64,000 nucleotides of DNA from Paracoccaceae bacterium (GCA_021741245.1 JAIOYF010000004.1:124001-188000); one strand, 5' to 3'; positions 28,278-37,630 are shown, counted from the stretch's first letter. Made by a program: numbers and translations. Notes: a model not told the origin generated them from the letters alone.

Positions 28278-29830
28278 TGGTTGACCACGTCATCATCGGG
28301 TCAGGGATCAACGGGTTGGTTGCGGCCAGCCTGTTGGCGTTGAAGGGCCGCAAGGTTCTGGTGCTGGAGCGCGAGGGCGAGGCGGGGGGCTGTATGCGCA
28401 GCCGCCCGCTTTACCCCGGCTTTGTGCATGACCCGTTGGCGGCGACTTTTGTGTTGTTCATGACCTCGCCTGCGGGGGCCGCACTTGGGCCCCATTTGGC
28501 GCGGCATGGGTTTGAGTATTGCCACAGCCCGCATCCAACAGCCGTGCTGCGCCCCAATGGCGAGGCTTTGGTGCTGACCATGGATCAGGCTGAAAACATC
28601 CGTCGCCTCAACGCCTTGTCGGCAGGGGATGGCGATGCACATGCCGCTGTGGTGCAGGGCATCGCGGCGGATGCGCCGTTTTTGTTCGCGCTTTTGGGCA
28701 ACCCTGCCTGGGATTGGAAGATGGCCCGCCTGATGTTTGCTCAGGTGCGCCAGCGCGGTTTGCGTGGCCTTGCCGCGTGGTTTGGGCAGGCGCTTGCACC
28801 CGCGCGCGGCTGGCTGGAGGGCGATTTCAAACACCCGACGGTGCAGGCGCTTTTTGCGCCATGGGTGCTGCACACCGGCCTTGGGCCCGAGGCCGCCTAT
28901 TCGGCGCAGATGGGCAAGGTCATCGCCTTTGCGTTGGAGGCTGCAGGTGCGCCGATTGCCAAGGGCGGTGCCGGCGCTGCGGCGCAGGCTTTTGTGCGGT
29001 TGATCGAGGAACAGGGCGGCGAGGTGCGGCTGAACACCGATGTTGACCGCATCTTGGTGCAGGGCAAACAGGTCACCGGCGTTCGGTTGACCGACGGCTC
29101 TGACATCGCTTGCGCCTCGGTGCTGGCCTCGGTCACGCCGTCGCAGCTTTACGGGCGGATGCTGCAGGGGGATGCGCCAGCGCAAGACCGCGCAGCGGCG
29201 ACAAGGTTCCGCCATGGGCGCGGCAATTTCCAACTGCATTATGCGCTGGATGCGGTGCCGGAATGGCTGTCACCGGGGCTGGAGCAGGTGGCGCTGATCC
29301 ATCTGGCGGATGGGGTGGATTCTGTCTCACGCTCGGTGAATGAGGCAGAGCGGGGCTTGTTGCCTGCGGTGCCCACGATCTGTGTGGGCCAACCATCGGT
29401 GCTGGACCCCAGCCGCTGCCCAGCGGGCAAGGCCGTGCTGTGGCTGCAAATCCCGGATGCGCCGCGCATCATCAAAGGCGATGCGGCGGGTGAGATTACC
29501 GCGACGGATTGGGGCGCGGCCGCCGAGGCCTTTGCCGACCGGATCGAGGCCATTCTGTGCTGTCATATCAAGGATTTCAAATCGCTGGTGCTGAACCGCA
29601 CCGCCTATTCGCCCCAAGATCTCAACCGGATGAACATCAACCTTGAAGGCGGTGATCCCTATGGCGGGGCCTGCACTCTTGATCAGTTTTTTATCTGGCG
29701 GCCCTTTGCCCATTCGACCAATGGCACGAGCGAGATCAAAGGCTTGATCCATATCGGGGCCAGCACCCATCCGGGGCCGGGGCTTGGTGGCGGATCGGGC
29801 TTTAACGCAGCAAAAAGGTTGGGCGCATGA
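28277..29830 (+). CDS. FAD-dependent oxidoreductase, phytoene-desaturase-like (paralogue of 25759-27327)
   Basis: A 517-residue flavoprotein with N-terminal VIIGSGINGLVAASLLALKG and LEREGEAGGCMRS, and the C-terminal FAD motif GLIHIGASTHPGPGLGGGSG. Both ends and the overall layout parallel the enzyme at 25759-27327; the shared N-L-x-G-G-D segment and HxxRP/WRPxxH-like region near the C-terminus support a paralogous pair. It is encoded between isatin hydrolase (1-bp overlap) and a MarR gene (4-bp overlap), so it very probably belongs to the same pathway. Candidate roles are oxidation of an indole, oxindole or dioxindole intermediate towards isatin; none can be read from the sequence. Confidence 0.8.
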   Translation: MVDHVIIGSGINGLVAASLLALKGRKVLVLEREGEAGGCMRSRPLYPGFVHDPLAATFVLFMTSPAGAALGPHLARHGFEYCHSPHPTAVLRPNGEALVLTMDQAENIRRLNALSAGDGDAHAAVVQGIAADAPFLFALLGNPAWDWKMARLMFAQVRQRGLRGLAAWFGQALAPARGWLEGDFKHPTVQALFAPWVLHTGLGPEAAYSAQMGKVIAFALEAAGAPIAKGGAGAAAQAFVRLIEEQGGEVRLNTDVDRILVQGKQVTGVRLTDGSDIACASVLASVTPSQLYGRMLQGDAPAQDRAAATRFRHGRGNFQLHYALDAVPEWLSPGLEQVALIHLADGVDSVSRSVNEAERGLLPAVPTICVGQPSVLDPSRCPAGKAVLWLQIPDAPRIIKGDAAGEITATDWGAAAEAFADRIEAILCCHIKDFKSLVLNRTAYSPQDLNRMNINLEGGDPYGGACTLDQFFIWRPFAHSTNGTSEIKGLIHIGASTHPGPGLGGGSGFNAAKRLGA

Positions 29831-30300
29831 ACGACGAATCCGCGCCGCCGTCCCCACGTTTGGGTGAAATTGGCCTGACCAATTTTGCCCCCTACCTTAT
29901 GAACCGGATCATGGGGCGCTATAACGCGTCCTTGCGCGATGATATGGGCGACATGGGCCTGACCACCCCCAAGATGCGCGCCCTTGCCGTTCTTTCGGTT
30001 GTTGAGGGCCCGCTGATCCGCGAATTGGCTGTTTACACGGTGACGGAACAATCGACCCTGAGCCGTGCGTTGGACCAGTTGCAGACCGAGGGCCTGATCC
30101 GGCGCGAGGCAGACAGTGCCGACAGCCGCGCCGTGCGGGTGCGGATTACCGATGCGGGCCGTGCGGCCTTTGACCGGTTGTGGCCGCATATGGCGGCGGC
30201 GCAGGCACGCATGTTTCGCGGCATTCCCGAAGATGAGCGCCGCGCCTTTGTAACCACGCTTCAAAAGATGCTGACAAACATCAGAAAGCACGAGATTTGA
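29827..30300 (+). CDS. MarR-family transcriptional regulator (isatin operon)
   Basis: A 157-residue winged-helix protein: recognition region TVTEQSTLSRALDQLQTEGLI followed by the wing RREADSADSRAVRVRITDAG, the MarR consensus. It is encoded inside the isatin hydrolase operon (ATGA overlap with the flavoprotein gene; next gene starts 1 bp after its stop). A ligand such as isatin, isatinate, 2-aminobenzoate or its CoA ester is plausible by analogy with other MarR regulators of aromatic catabolism, several of which respond to CoA thioesters. Confidence 0.85.
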   Translation: MNDESAPPSPRLGEIGLTNFAPYLMNRIMGRYNASLRDDMGDMGLTTPKMRALAVLSVVEGPLIRELAVYTVTEQSTLSRALDQLQTEGLIRREADSADSRAVRVRITDAGRAAFDRLWPHMAAAQARMFRGIPEDERRAFVTTLQKMLTNIRKHEI

Positions 30301-30301
30301 T

Positions 30302-32440
30302 ATGGCGGAACGTTCCTTCAAAGCAGAAGTCGAAGACCTGCGCAAAGGCGAAGGGGACACCTTTACGGGTGAGGGAATTCTGGCCATCACCAAGGCGCTG
30401 TTGGAAAACGGCGTGGGCTATGTGGGTGGCTATCAGGGCGCGCCGATCAGCCATTTGATGGATGTTCTGGCCGATGCCCAAGACCTGCTGGGCGAACTTG
30501 GCGTGCGGTTCGAGGCCAATGCCAACGAGGCGGCGGCGGCGGCAATGCTGGCAGCATCGGTGCATTATCCCATTCGTGGGGCCGTCACCTTCAAGGGCCC
30601 GGTGGGGGTGAACGTCGCCTCGGACGCGCTGGCCAACCTTGCGTCCTCGGGGGTGACAGGGGGTGCGCTGATCGTGTTGGGCGAGGATTACGGCGAAGGC
30701 TCTTCCATCATGCAAGAGCGCAGCCACGCCTTTGCGATGAAATCACAATTTTGGCTGCTGGACCCGCGCCCGAACCTGCCGTCCATCGTAAAGGCCGTGG
30801 GGGATGGGTTTGCCCTGTCCGAGGCCAGCAACTCCCCCGTGATGCTGACCATGCGCATCCGGTCGTGCCATGTGACGGGCAGTTTTGCCACGCGCAACAA
30901 TGTGGCCCCGCCCTTGTCGGTGCGCGACGCGCTGTCAAACCCGCGCTCGGATTTTGCCCGCGTGGTCTTGCCGCCGATGTCTTATGTGCATGAGCAAGAC
31001 AAGGTAAAGAACCGTTGGCCTGCGGCAGAGAAGTTCATTCAAGGCAACCGTTTGAATGAGATGTTTGGCACGGGCGGGCGGATTGGCATTGTCTGTCAGG
31101 GCGGCATGTATAACGGGGTCATCCGTGCGCTTCAGCGCCTTGGACTGGCCGATATCTATGGCGAGACGCAGATCCCGATCTATTGCCTGAATGTGACCTA
31201 TCCGTTGATCGCCAAAGAGTTTCTGTGCTTTGCCGAAGGGAAAGGGTCGATCCTTGTCGTGGAAGAGGGTCAGCCGGAGTTTATCGAACAAACGTTGTCG
31301 ACCTATCTTTACCGCGCGGGGGCTTCGGTCAAGTTGTATGGCAAAGGCGTCTTCCCGATGGCAGGTGAATATACCGGGGCGGTGATGCTGGAAGCGGTCG
31401 AGGGGTTCTTGCGGGCCGCTGCGCCCGAGATGCTGCCCGCCGCCGTGCGCGCGCCCAATCAAGACCGCCCGGCGATCCCGGACCTGACCAAGGCCGTGCC
31501 GATCCGTCCACCCGGCTTTTGCACGGGCTGCCCGGAGCGACCCATCTTTGCCGCGATGAAACTTGTGCAACAGGATCTGGGCAAGCATCAGATCAGCGCC
31601 GACATCGGCTGCCATCTGTTCGGCTCTTTGCCGCCCTTTGAAATCGGGGGGGCGACCATGGGCTATGGTTTGGGCCCTGCGGGCAACGGGGCTTTTGATG
31701 GGGGCGGGGAAAAACGCCCGATCTCTATCATCGGGGATGGCGGGTTCTGGCATTCGGGCCTGTCGTCGTCGATGACCAATATGGTGTTCAACAAATCCGA
31801 TGGCGTTGTGATGGTGGTGGACAATTACTATTCCGCTGCCACGGGGGGACAAGATGTCATGTCCTCACGCGCCGAGAATGCGACCAAGGCCACAAACCAT
31901 CCGATTTCGCAGGCGATGAAGGGCATCGGCATCAACTGGGTTCGGCAGGTGGATCGCACCTATGATGTGCCACAGTTGCGCAAAATCTTGCATGAGGCGC
32001 TGACCACCAAGGAAGAGGGGCCAAAGGTCATCATTGCCTCGTCCGAATGCATGCTGAACAAGCAGCGCCGTGAAAAGCCGTTGCGGGCGGCGGCGATCAA
32101 AGAGGGTCGGCGGGTCGAGGCGCCGCGCTTTGGCGTGGATGAGGCGATCTGCACCGGCGATCACGCCTGTATCCGTCTGTCGGGCTGCCCATCCTTGTCT
32201 TTGAAACGGTTGGATGATCCGTTGCGGGATGATCCTGTGGCCAGCATCGACCAATCTTGTGTCGGCTGCGGCAACTGCGGCGAGGTGGCGGATGCCGCCG
32301 TGCTGTGCCCCAGCTTTTACCGCGCCGATGTGGTGCACAATCCGGGCCGGTTTGAGGCGTGGTGGGCCCAAAAGCGGGCGCAGGCCATTGCGTGGCTTGT
32401 GGCCCGACGGGCGGCCAAAAGGTTGGAGTTTTCGGCATGA
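30302..32440 (+). CDS. iorA: Indolepyruvate:ferredoxin oxidoreductase-type alpha subunit (candidate isatinate oxidoreductase)
   Basis: A 712-residue thiamine-diphosphate enzyme of the IorA type. Order: pyrimidine-binding domain (GGYQGAPISHLMDVL, EANANEAAAAAMLAAS), transketolase-C-like linker, PP-binding domain (PGFCTGCPERP; IIGDGGFWHSG with the Mg/ThDP GDG motif; VVMVVDNYYSAATGGQ) and a C-terminal Fe-S segment with cysteines in CTGDHACIRLSGCPS and CVGCGNCGEVA...CP. Such enzymes convert an aryl-2-oxoacid plus CoA to the acyl-CoA, CO2 and reduced ferredoxin. Isatinate, made by the hydrolase three genes upstream, is exactly an aryl-2-oxoacid, so the product would be 2-aminobenzoyl-CoA. Indolepyruvate is the textbook substrate and remains possible. 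The iorB stop/start overlap (ATGA) ties the subunits. Confidence 0.82.
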   Translation: MAERSFKAEVEDLRKGEGDTFTGEGILAITKALLENGVGYVGGYQGAPISHLMDVLADAQDLLGELGVRFEANANEAAAAAMLAASVHYPIRGAVTFKGPVGVNVASDALANLASSGVTGGALIVLGEDYGEGSSIMQERSHAFAMKSQFWLLDPRPNLPSIVKAVGDGFALSEASNSPVMLTMRIRSCHVTGSFATRNNVAPPLSVRDALSNPRSDFARVVLPPMSYVHEQDKVKNRWPAAEKFIQGNRLNEMFGTGGRIGIVCQGGMYNGVIRALQRLGLADIYGETQIPIYCLNVTYPLIAKEFLCFAEGKGSILVVEEGQPEFIEQTLSTYLYRAGASVKLYGKGVFPMAGEYTGAVMLEAVEGFLRAAAPEMLPAAVRAPNQDRPAIPDLTKAVPIRPPGFCTGCPERPIFAAMKLVQQDLGKHQISADIGCHLFGSLPPFEIGGATMGYGLGPAGNGAFDGGGEKRPISIIGDGGFWHSGLSSSMTNMVFNKSDGVVMVVDNYYSAATGGQDVMSSRAENATKATNHPISQAMKGIGINWVRQVDRTYDVPQLRKILHEALTTKEEGPKVIIASSECMLNKQRREKPLRAAAIKEGRRVEAPRFGVDEAICTGDHACIRLSGCPSLSLKRLDDPLRDDPVASIDQSCVGCGNCGEVADAAVLCPSFYRADVVHNPGRFEAWWAQKRAQAIAWLVARRAAKRLEFSA

Positions 32441-33981
32441 CCATCCATGAAGTGCTAGAGCCGCGCCCCGTTGATCCGGCGCTTGGCGGCATCATAAAGC
32501 TGGCTGTGCTGGCCGTGGGCGGGCAGGGCGGGGGCGTTCTGACCGGCTGGATCGAGGCTTTGGCGCGGGCGAATGGCTATGCCTGTCAGGCCACCTCGGT
32601 CGCGGGTGTGGCGCAACGCACCGGGGCCACGGTCTATTACGTCGAGATGTCGCCGCAGACTGACAAGATGCCGATCTTTTCGCTGATGCCCGCGGCGGGG
32701 GATGTGGACATCCTGATCGCCGCCGAGATGATGGAGGCGGGCCGGTCGATCATTCGCGGCTTTGTCACGCCGGATCGTACGACCCTGATCGCGTCGACCC
32801 ACCGCGCACTTGCGGTCAGCGAAAAGATGGTGCCGGGGGATGGCATCGCCTCATCCGCCGAGGTGATTGCCGCAGCCGAGGTGGCGTCGCGGCGCTTTAT
32901 CGCGGCGGATTTTGACGCGGTGGCGGTGGGGGTCGGTTCAGTGATCTCGGCCACCTTGTTCGGCGCGCTGGCCGCGAGTGAGGCCTTGCCGTTTTCGCGC
33001 GTGGCCTATGAACAGGCGATCCGCGCCGGGGGCAAGGGGGTGGAGCCCAGTCTTCGGGCCTTTGCGGCAGGGTATGAGGCCGCATTGGCGGGTGGTGAGC
33101 CGCCGCAGGCCATGGGGGCGGCAGTTCCCCCGCAAGATCAAATGCCGCGCGGACCGCAGCGGTTGGTTCAGGATTGGCAGGGACTTTGCGCGCGGGCGGC
33201 GGCCCTGCCGGCCCCGGCTGTCGATATGGCCTTGGCAGGTCTGCGCAAGGTGGTGGAGTTTCAAGACACCGCCTATGGTCAGCTTTATCTGGAGCGGCTG
33301 GAGGCCGTGGCCGCCCGTGACAGAGCCCCCTTTGATCTGACGCGTGAAGGGGCGAAATACATCGCCAACGCTATGGCCTATGATGACGTGATCCGCGTGG
33401 CGGACCTCAAGACGCGGGGCAGCCGCTTTGTTCGCATTCGCGGTGAGATGGGGGTCAAGGACGGCAATGTGATGCAGGTGACCGAGTTTATGCATCCCCG
33501 CGCCGAAGAGATCGCAGGCATGTTGCCCGCCCGGCTTGGGGCGCGGATCGAGGCCGATCCGAAATGGATGGCGCGGCTGGATCGCTGGTTCAACAAGGGG
33601 CGGCGTTTGCGGACCGATGGCCTGGTGGCCTATGCGACGCTGTATGTCTTGGGTGGGTTGAAGCGCTGGCGGCTGCGCAGCCTGCGGCACAGCCATGAGG
33701 TGGCGCATCTTGAGGCGTGGTTGACCCGCGCCGTAGGCCATCTGGACAGGGATTATGCCTTGTCGGTGGAGGTCATTCGCTGCCGTCGTCTGGTCAAGGG
33801 CTATTCTGATACCCATGCGCGGGGTCTGTCAAAATTTGACCGTGTTCTGGCAGGCATCGAACTGGTCGCAGGCCGCGACGATGCCGCTGATTGGGCCCGT
33901 CGCCTGCGCGAGGCTGCCTTGATGGATGAAGAGGGCAAGGCGCTGGACGGTGCTTTGGCCACGATCCGCAGTTTTGCCTGA
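32437..33981 (+). CDS. iorB: Indolepyruvate:ferredoxin oxidoreductase-type beta subunit
   Basis: A 514-residue protein. The N-terminal third is the 2-oxoacid:ferredoxin oxidoreductase gamma-type domain (AVLAVGGQGGGVLTGWIEALA, GVAQRTGATVYYVEM), which in the family handles CoA binding; the long C-terminal part is the extra domain of the bacterial two-subunit IorB. The start at 32437 overlaps the alpha gene by 4 bp; an earlier in-frame start at 32359 lies within iorA. It is the last gene of the isatin hydrolase operon. A GCCCGCGCC/GGCGCGGGC hairpin without a T run (33991-34024) fills the gap to the convergent kynureninase-like gene. Confidence 0.8.
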   Translation: MTIHEVLEPRPVDPALGGIIKLAVLAVGGQGGGVLTGWIEALARANGYACQATSVAGVAQRTGATVYYVEMSPQTDKMPIFSLMPAAGDVDILIAAEMMEAGRSIIRGFVTPDRTTLIASTHRALAVSEKMVPGDGIASSAEVIAAAEVASRRFIAADFDAVAVGVGSVISATLFGALAASEALPFSRVAYEQAIRAGGKGVEPSLRAFAAGYEAALAGGEPPQAMGAAVPPQDQMPRGPQRLVQDWQGLCARAAALPAPAVDMALAGLRKVVEFQDTAYGQLYLERLEAVAARDRAPFDLTREGAKYIANAMAYDDVIRVADLKTRGSRFVRIRGEMGVKDGNVMQVTEFMHPRAEEIAGMLPARLGARIEADPKWMARLDRWFNKGRRLRTDGLVAYATLYVLGGLKRWRLRSLRHSHEVAHLEAWLTRAVGHLDRDYALSVEVIRCRRLVKGYSDTHARGLSKFDRVLAGIELVAGRDDAADWARRLREAALMDEEGKALDGALATIRSFA

Positions 33982-33990
33982 CGGGGTTTT

Positions 33991-34024
33991 GCCCGCGCCA
34001 AGGCCTTGCGGCCATGGCGCGGGC
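33991..34024. terminator. Hairpin between convergent iorB-like and kynureninase-like genes
   Basis: Perfect 9-bp stem GCCCGCGCC (33991-33999)/GGCGCGGGC (34016-34024) with a 16-base loop. No U tract follows on either strand, so termination is possible but weakly supported. Confidence 0.4.
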
Positions 34025-34044
34025 TCCTGAAGGCGAGGATATGA

Positions 34045-35169
34045 TCAGTGCAGGGCTGTGGCCAAGGCATTTGCCAGACGCTGAACGCCGTTGGTGGTTG
34101 TCATGATCCCCGGTGACAGGCGCAGGGTTTGGCTGCGGCTGTCGCAGGTGATCCCTTGGGGGCGCAGAGCGGCAACGATCCCGGCCGCTGGATGCGTCTC
34201 GGGGACCCGCAGCATGATTGACCCACCGCGCTTGCCTTCATCGCGCGGGGTCAGCAGGGGAAGGCGCATGTCATCTGCCATCTCGATCAACTGCGCGGTC
34301 AGGGCGCGGTTGTGCGCGAGGATCGCGCCATGATCCTGTGCCGCATGCCAATCCAGCGCGGGCAGGGAGGCCAGCGCCCCCATGCACCCCGGCGTGCCGC
34401 TTTCAAAGCGCCTGATGTCGGGGGCAAAGGAAAAGGCCGCTATGTCCCAATTGAACGGGTTTGGCTGGCTGAACCATCCGGCAAGCTCTGGCTGGCAATG
34501 GCCGATCAGGCGCGGCGAGACATAAACGATCCCCGCCCCCGGTGTGCCGCACATCCATTTGAGCGACGTCGAGATGGTAAAATCCACCTCGGGCGCGTGC
34601 ACGTCATAGGGGATCAGGCCCGCCCCTTGGGTGATATCCGTCCCGATCAGACTGCCCATGCGGCGGCCATGCGCTACCATGCGCGGCAGATCAATACGGT
34701 GCGAAGTGGTGGAGGAAATCCATGTCAGCAACGCAAGGCCCACATCCGGGGTCCATGCATCCAGAAAATCCTCATCCTCGACAAAGGCCGCACCTTGGCG
34801 CAGGGGCACCGTGCGCAGGGCAAAGCCATAGCGGTCGGCCATGCTTTGCAGCAAGAAATGGTTCGAGGGAAAGCAATCCGCACCGACAAGGACCGTGCGC
34901 CCCTCAAGATGCCCTTTGGGAAGGGCGGACAGCACCATGTGAAAGCTTTGGGTCACGCTTTCGGTGGTGGTCACGGTTCCGGGCGCTGCCTTCAGGATGG
35001 CAGCCCATCGGTCGATAAAGCGCTGGCGCAGGGGCATGACCGCGGCCCATTGCGCATCATCGGGTGTGGCCCACATGACAGCGAAGTCGGCCATGGCGGC
35101 GGCGGTATCGCGTGCCTTGCCCGGATACATGCCGATGGAGTGATAGAGGAAATAAGCGTCGCCTGACAT
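34045..35169 (-). CDS. Kynureninase-like PLP-dependent class V aminotransferase-fold enzyme
   Basis: A 374-residue fold-type-I PLP protein. The Lys that would bind PLP is in STSLKWMCGTPGAGIVYVSP, the Asp before it is in GTDITQGAG, and the LTWISSTTSHRIDLP and GWFSQPNPFNW...RFESGTPGCM segments parallel kynureninase (LTWVNYRTG, GWMGH, RFLCGTP). Kynureninase cleaves kynurenine to anthranilate and alanine, which would feed the neighbouring 2-aminobenzoyl-CoA route. It is slightly shorter than typical KynU (about 396-416), and the usual YKYLN lysine motif is LKWMC here, so a different beta-C-C-cleaving or desulfurase-like substrate is possible. It is last in the minus-strand operon after thiolase and dehydrogenase. 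Confidence 0.7.
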   Translation of the reverse strand: MSGDAYFLYHSIGMYPGKARDTAAAMADFAVMWATPDDAQWAAVMPLRQRFIDRWAAILKAAPGTVTTTESVTQSFHMVLSALPKGHLEGRTVLVGADCFPSNHFLLQSMADRYGFALRTVPLRQGAAFVEDEDFLDAWTPDVGLALLTWISSTTSHRIDLPRMVAHGRRMGSLIGTDITQGAGLIPYDVHAPEVDFTISTSLKWMCGTPGAGIVYVSPRLIGHCQPELAGWFSQPNPFNWDIAAFSFAPDIRRFESGTPGCMGALASLPALDWHAAQDHGAILAHNRALTAQLIEMADDMRLPLLTPRDEGKRGGSIMLRVPETHPAAGIVAALRPQGITCDSRSQTLRLSPGIMTTTNGVQRLANALATALH

Positions 35170-35187
35170 GTCTGGATAATCCCGGAT

Positions 35188-36363
35188 TCAAACCGCGTGA
35201 AGGGTGAGGGCAATGCCTTGTCCCACGCCGATACAGGCGGTGGCAAGGGCGTGTTTGCCGCCTGTTTCGGCCAGACGGCGGGCGGCGGTGGCGGCGATGC
35301 GCGCGCCCGACATGCCAAGCGGGTGGCCCATGGCAATCGCCCCACCCTTTGCGTTCACATGTGCCGCATCATTGGGCAGGCCCCAAGCGCGGGTGCAGGC
35401 CAGCACTTGGGCGGCGAACGCCTCGTTCAATTCGATGACGTCAAAGTCTTGGGCCGAAAGACCTGTGCGCGCCGTGATCCGCGCCAAGGCGGCCACCGGG
35501 CCAATCCCCATGATGCGCGGGGCGACCCCTGCGCTGGCGCCATGGCCAATGCGGGCCAAGGGGATCAGCCCATGGTCCTTGATCGCGCGGGCGGAGGCGA
35601 TCAGCACGCAGGCGGCCCCATCATTGACGCCACTGGCATTGCCTGCTGTCACGCTGCCACCCGCCCGAAAGGGGGCGGAAAGACTGGCCAGTTTCTCCAG
35701 ACTGGTCGCGCGCGGATGTTCATCGCGGGCCACCGGTTCGGCCCCTTTGCCGGGCGGGGTGATGGGGATAATGTCGGCGGCATGCCAATCGGCGTCATAG
35801 CGACCCTGCGACAGCAGCGCATAGCGATCTTGATCCTCGCGGCTGATCCCGCGTTCGGTCGCCAGATTCTCGGCCGTCTCTGGCATGGACTCGATGCCAT
35901 AGCGTGCCGCGATACCCTTGTGCACAAAGCGCCATCCGATGGTCGTGTCATACACCTCGGCCGCGCGGGAAAAGGCGGTCTCGGCCTTTGGCATGACAAA
36001 GGGCGCACGCGACATGGATTCGACCCCGCCCGCCAGCACGACATCTGCCGCCCCGTCGCGGATCATCCGGGCCGCGATGATCACCGAATCAAGCCCCGAT
36101 CCACACAGCCGGTTGACGGTCGTGGCCGGTACGTCCTCCCCCAAGCCAGAGATCAGGCAGGCCATGCGGGCCACATTACGGTTATCCTCACCCGCCTGAT
36201 TGGCGCAGCCAAAGACAACCTCATCCACCGGCAGGCCCGGATGTTGGGCCATGACGCCGTCGATCACATGGGCGGCCAGATCATCGGGGCGCAGGCGTGA
36301 CAGCGCGCCGCCAAATCGGCCAATGGCGGTGCGGCGGTGGGTGCAAAGAAAGGCCTCGGTCAT
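35188..36363 (-). CDS. Thiolase (3-oxoadipyl-CoA/acetyl-CoA acyltransferase, PcaF/PaaJ-like)
   Basis: A 391-residue thiolase. The nucleophilic Cys is in NRLCGSGLDS, the active-site His are in LNEAFAAQ and GGAIAMGHPLGMSGAR, and the second Cys is in CIGVGQG. The N-terminus (RTAIGRFGGALSRLRPDDLA), EDNRNVARMA and FSRAAEVYDTTIGWRF are typical of 3-oxoadipyl-CoA thiolases. It would release acetyl-CoA in the last step of the beta-oxidation-like lower pathway. The start at 36363 follows the upstream dehydrogenase gene by 1 bp; the longer frame to 36387 lies within that gene. Confidence 0.87.
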   Translation of the reverse strand: MTEAFLCTHRRTAIGRFGGALSRLRPDDLAAHVIDGVMAQHPGLPVDEVVFGCANQAGEDNRNVARMACLISGLGEDVPATTVNRLCGSGLDSVIIAARMIRDGAADVVLAGGVESMSRAPFVMPKAETAFSRAAEVYDTTIGWRFVHKGIAARYGIESMPETAENLATERGISREDQDRYALLSQGRYDADWHAADIIPITPPGKGAEPVARDEHPRATSLEKLASLSAPFRAGGSVTAGNASGVNDGAACVLIASARAIKDHGLIPLARIGHGASAGVAPRIMGIGPVAALARITARTGLSAQDFDVIELNEAFAAQVLACTRAWGLPNDAAHVNAKGGAIAMGHPLGMSGARIAATAARRLAETGGKHALATACIGVGQGIALTLHAV

Positions 36364-36364
36364 C

Positions 36365-37468
36365 TTACAATCCCGGCGCGGGCGCATAGCGCGGTTTCAT
36401 CTGGTCCGGGGCCCGTGCGGCCAGATCGGACAGGGTGGCTTTGATCGCTGCAGACCCATGTTGGGCCAGCATCTCGAACGGACCACGTGGAAAATTGAGC
36501 CCCAGTTTTACGGCCGTGTCGATTCCCTCCGGGGTGGTCCCGCCCTCGGCCAGCAGCCAAAGGGCCTCATTGGCCAGTGTCGCCTCGATCCGCAGGGCAA
36601 TCATGGGGTCCGCATGGGCCACAACCTCGGCCGGAAAGACAAAGCCCGCGCCCGTTTTGCGGCCCAGATGGCCACTGGCCACTTGGGCGCGCAGGGGGGC
36701 AAAGGGGAAATAGCGGGGGTGCCCGTCCATGGCGGCGTAAAGCCCTTCGGTCGCGGCAAGGTTGATATCGGCCCCGATCAGATCGATCAGGGCAAAAGGG
36801 CCAAGCCGGTAGCCCGCCGCCAGCATGGCCGCATCAATGCGGGCTGCGGGGGTGCCAGCCTCCAGCATTGCCAAAGCCTCGCCATAAAACGGGCGGGCGC
36901 AGCGGTTGACGATAAAGCCGGGGCGGTCGGGGGCAGTTATCACGGTCTTGCCCGCCGCCTCGGCCCATTCGCGCACCTTTGCCAGTGCCTGCGGATCGGT
37001 GCCTGCATGCGGGATCAATTCCACCAGTCGCATCACCGGGGCGGGGTTAAAGAAATGCAGTCCCAGCACGCGTTCGGGCCTGGCAAGGCCCTGTGCAAGC
37101 GATGTGACCGAGAGGGAAGAGGTGTTCGTGGCAAGGATGGAGTGAGGGGCCAAAATACCCTCCAGCCGAGCAAACAGATCCTGTTTTGCCTCGATCCGTT
37201 CCACGATGGCCTCGATGGCAAGCGCGGCCGTTGCGAGGCCGTTCAGATCCGGCACCACGGTGAAGTGGGCGAGGGTGGCTGCGGCATCCTCTGGCGATAA
37301 TTTTCCGGCTTTGACCCTTGGGGCAAGGTTCTGGACCAGCCTGTCGGCGGCGCTGTCGCGCATCGGGGCATGGGTATCCGTGGCCAAGACGTCAAACCCG
37401 GCTTGGGCAAAACACTGTGCAATCCCAAGGCCCATCGTGCCAAGGCCAATCACGGCGATTGTCGTCAT
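36365..37468 (-). CDS. 3-hydroxyacyl-CoA dehydrogenase (PaaH-like)
   Basis: A 367-residue NAD-dependent dehydrogenase. Rossmann motif [18 protein letters not shown]; the catalytic His-Glu region in [33 protein letters not shown] starts the first C-terminal domain and a second, partial copy follows ([29 protein letters not shown]). This double C-terminal layout is longer than housekeeping Hbd (280-320) and like PaaH. The ATG at 37468 follows AAAGGTCAGG; the longer frame to 37588 lacks dehydrogenase features. It heads the minus-strand operon divergent from the monooxygenase/reductase gene and shares its 240-bp promoter region. Confidence 0.86.
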   Translation of the reverse strand: MTTIAVIGLGTMGLGIAQCFAQAGFDVLATDTHAPMRDSAADRLVQNLAPRVKAGKLSPEDAAATLAHFTVVPDLNGLATAALAIEAIVERIEAKQDLFARLEGILAPHSILATNTSSLSVTSLAQGLARPERVLGLHFFNPAPVMRLVELIPHAGTDPQALAKVREWAEAAGKTVITAPDRPGFIVNRCARPFYGEALAMLEAGTPAARIDAAMLAAGYRLGPFALIDLIGADINLAATEGLYAAMDGHPRYFPFAPLRAQVASGHLGRKTGAGFVFPAEVVAHADPMIALRIEATLANEALWLLAEGGTTPEGIDTAVKLGLNFPRGPFEMLAQHGSAAIKATLSDLAARAPDQMKPRYAPAPGL

Positions 37469-37630
37469 TTGCCTGACCTTTCGGCATTGTGGGATGGGGT
37501 TGATGCAAGCCCGTGTTCGGTGGCAAGCAAAGGCCAGAAGGCCTTTATCACGTTCAAGGGCCGCGTTTCCCCGACCACAGTTGTGCACCGATATTCTTGT
37601 TCCATGGGGGCATCATGCGCCGCGCCATGG

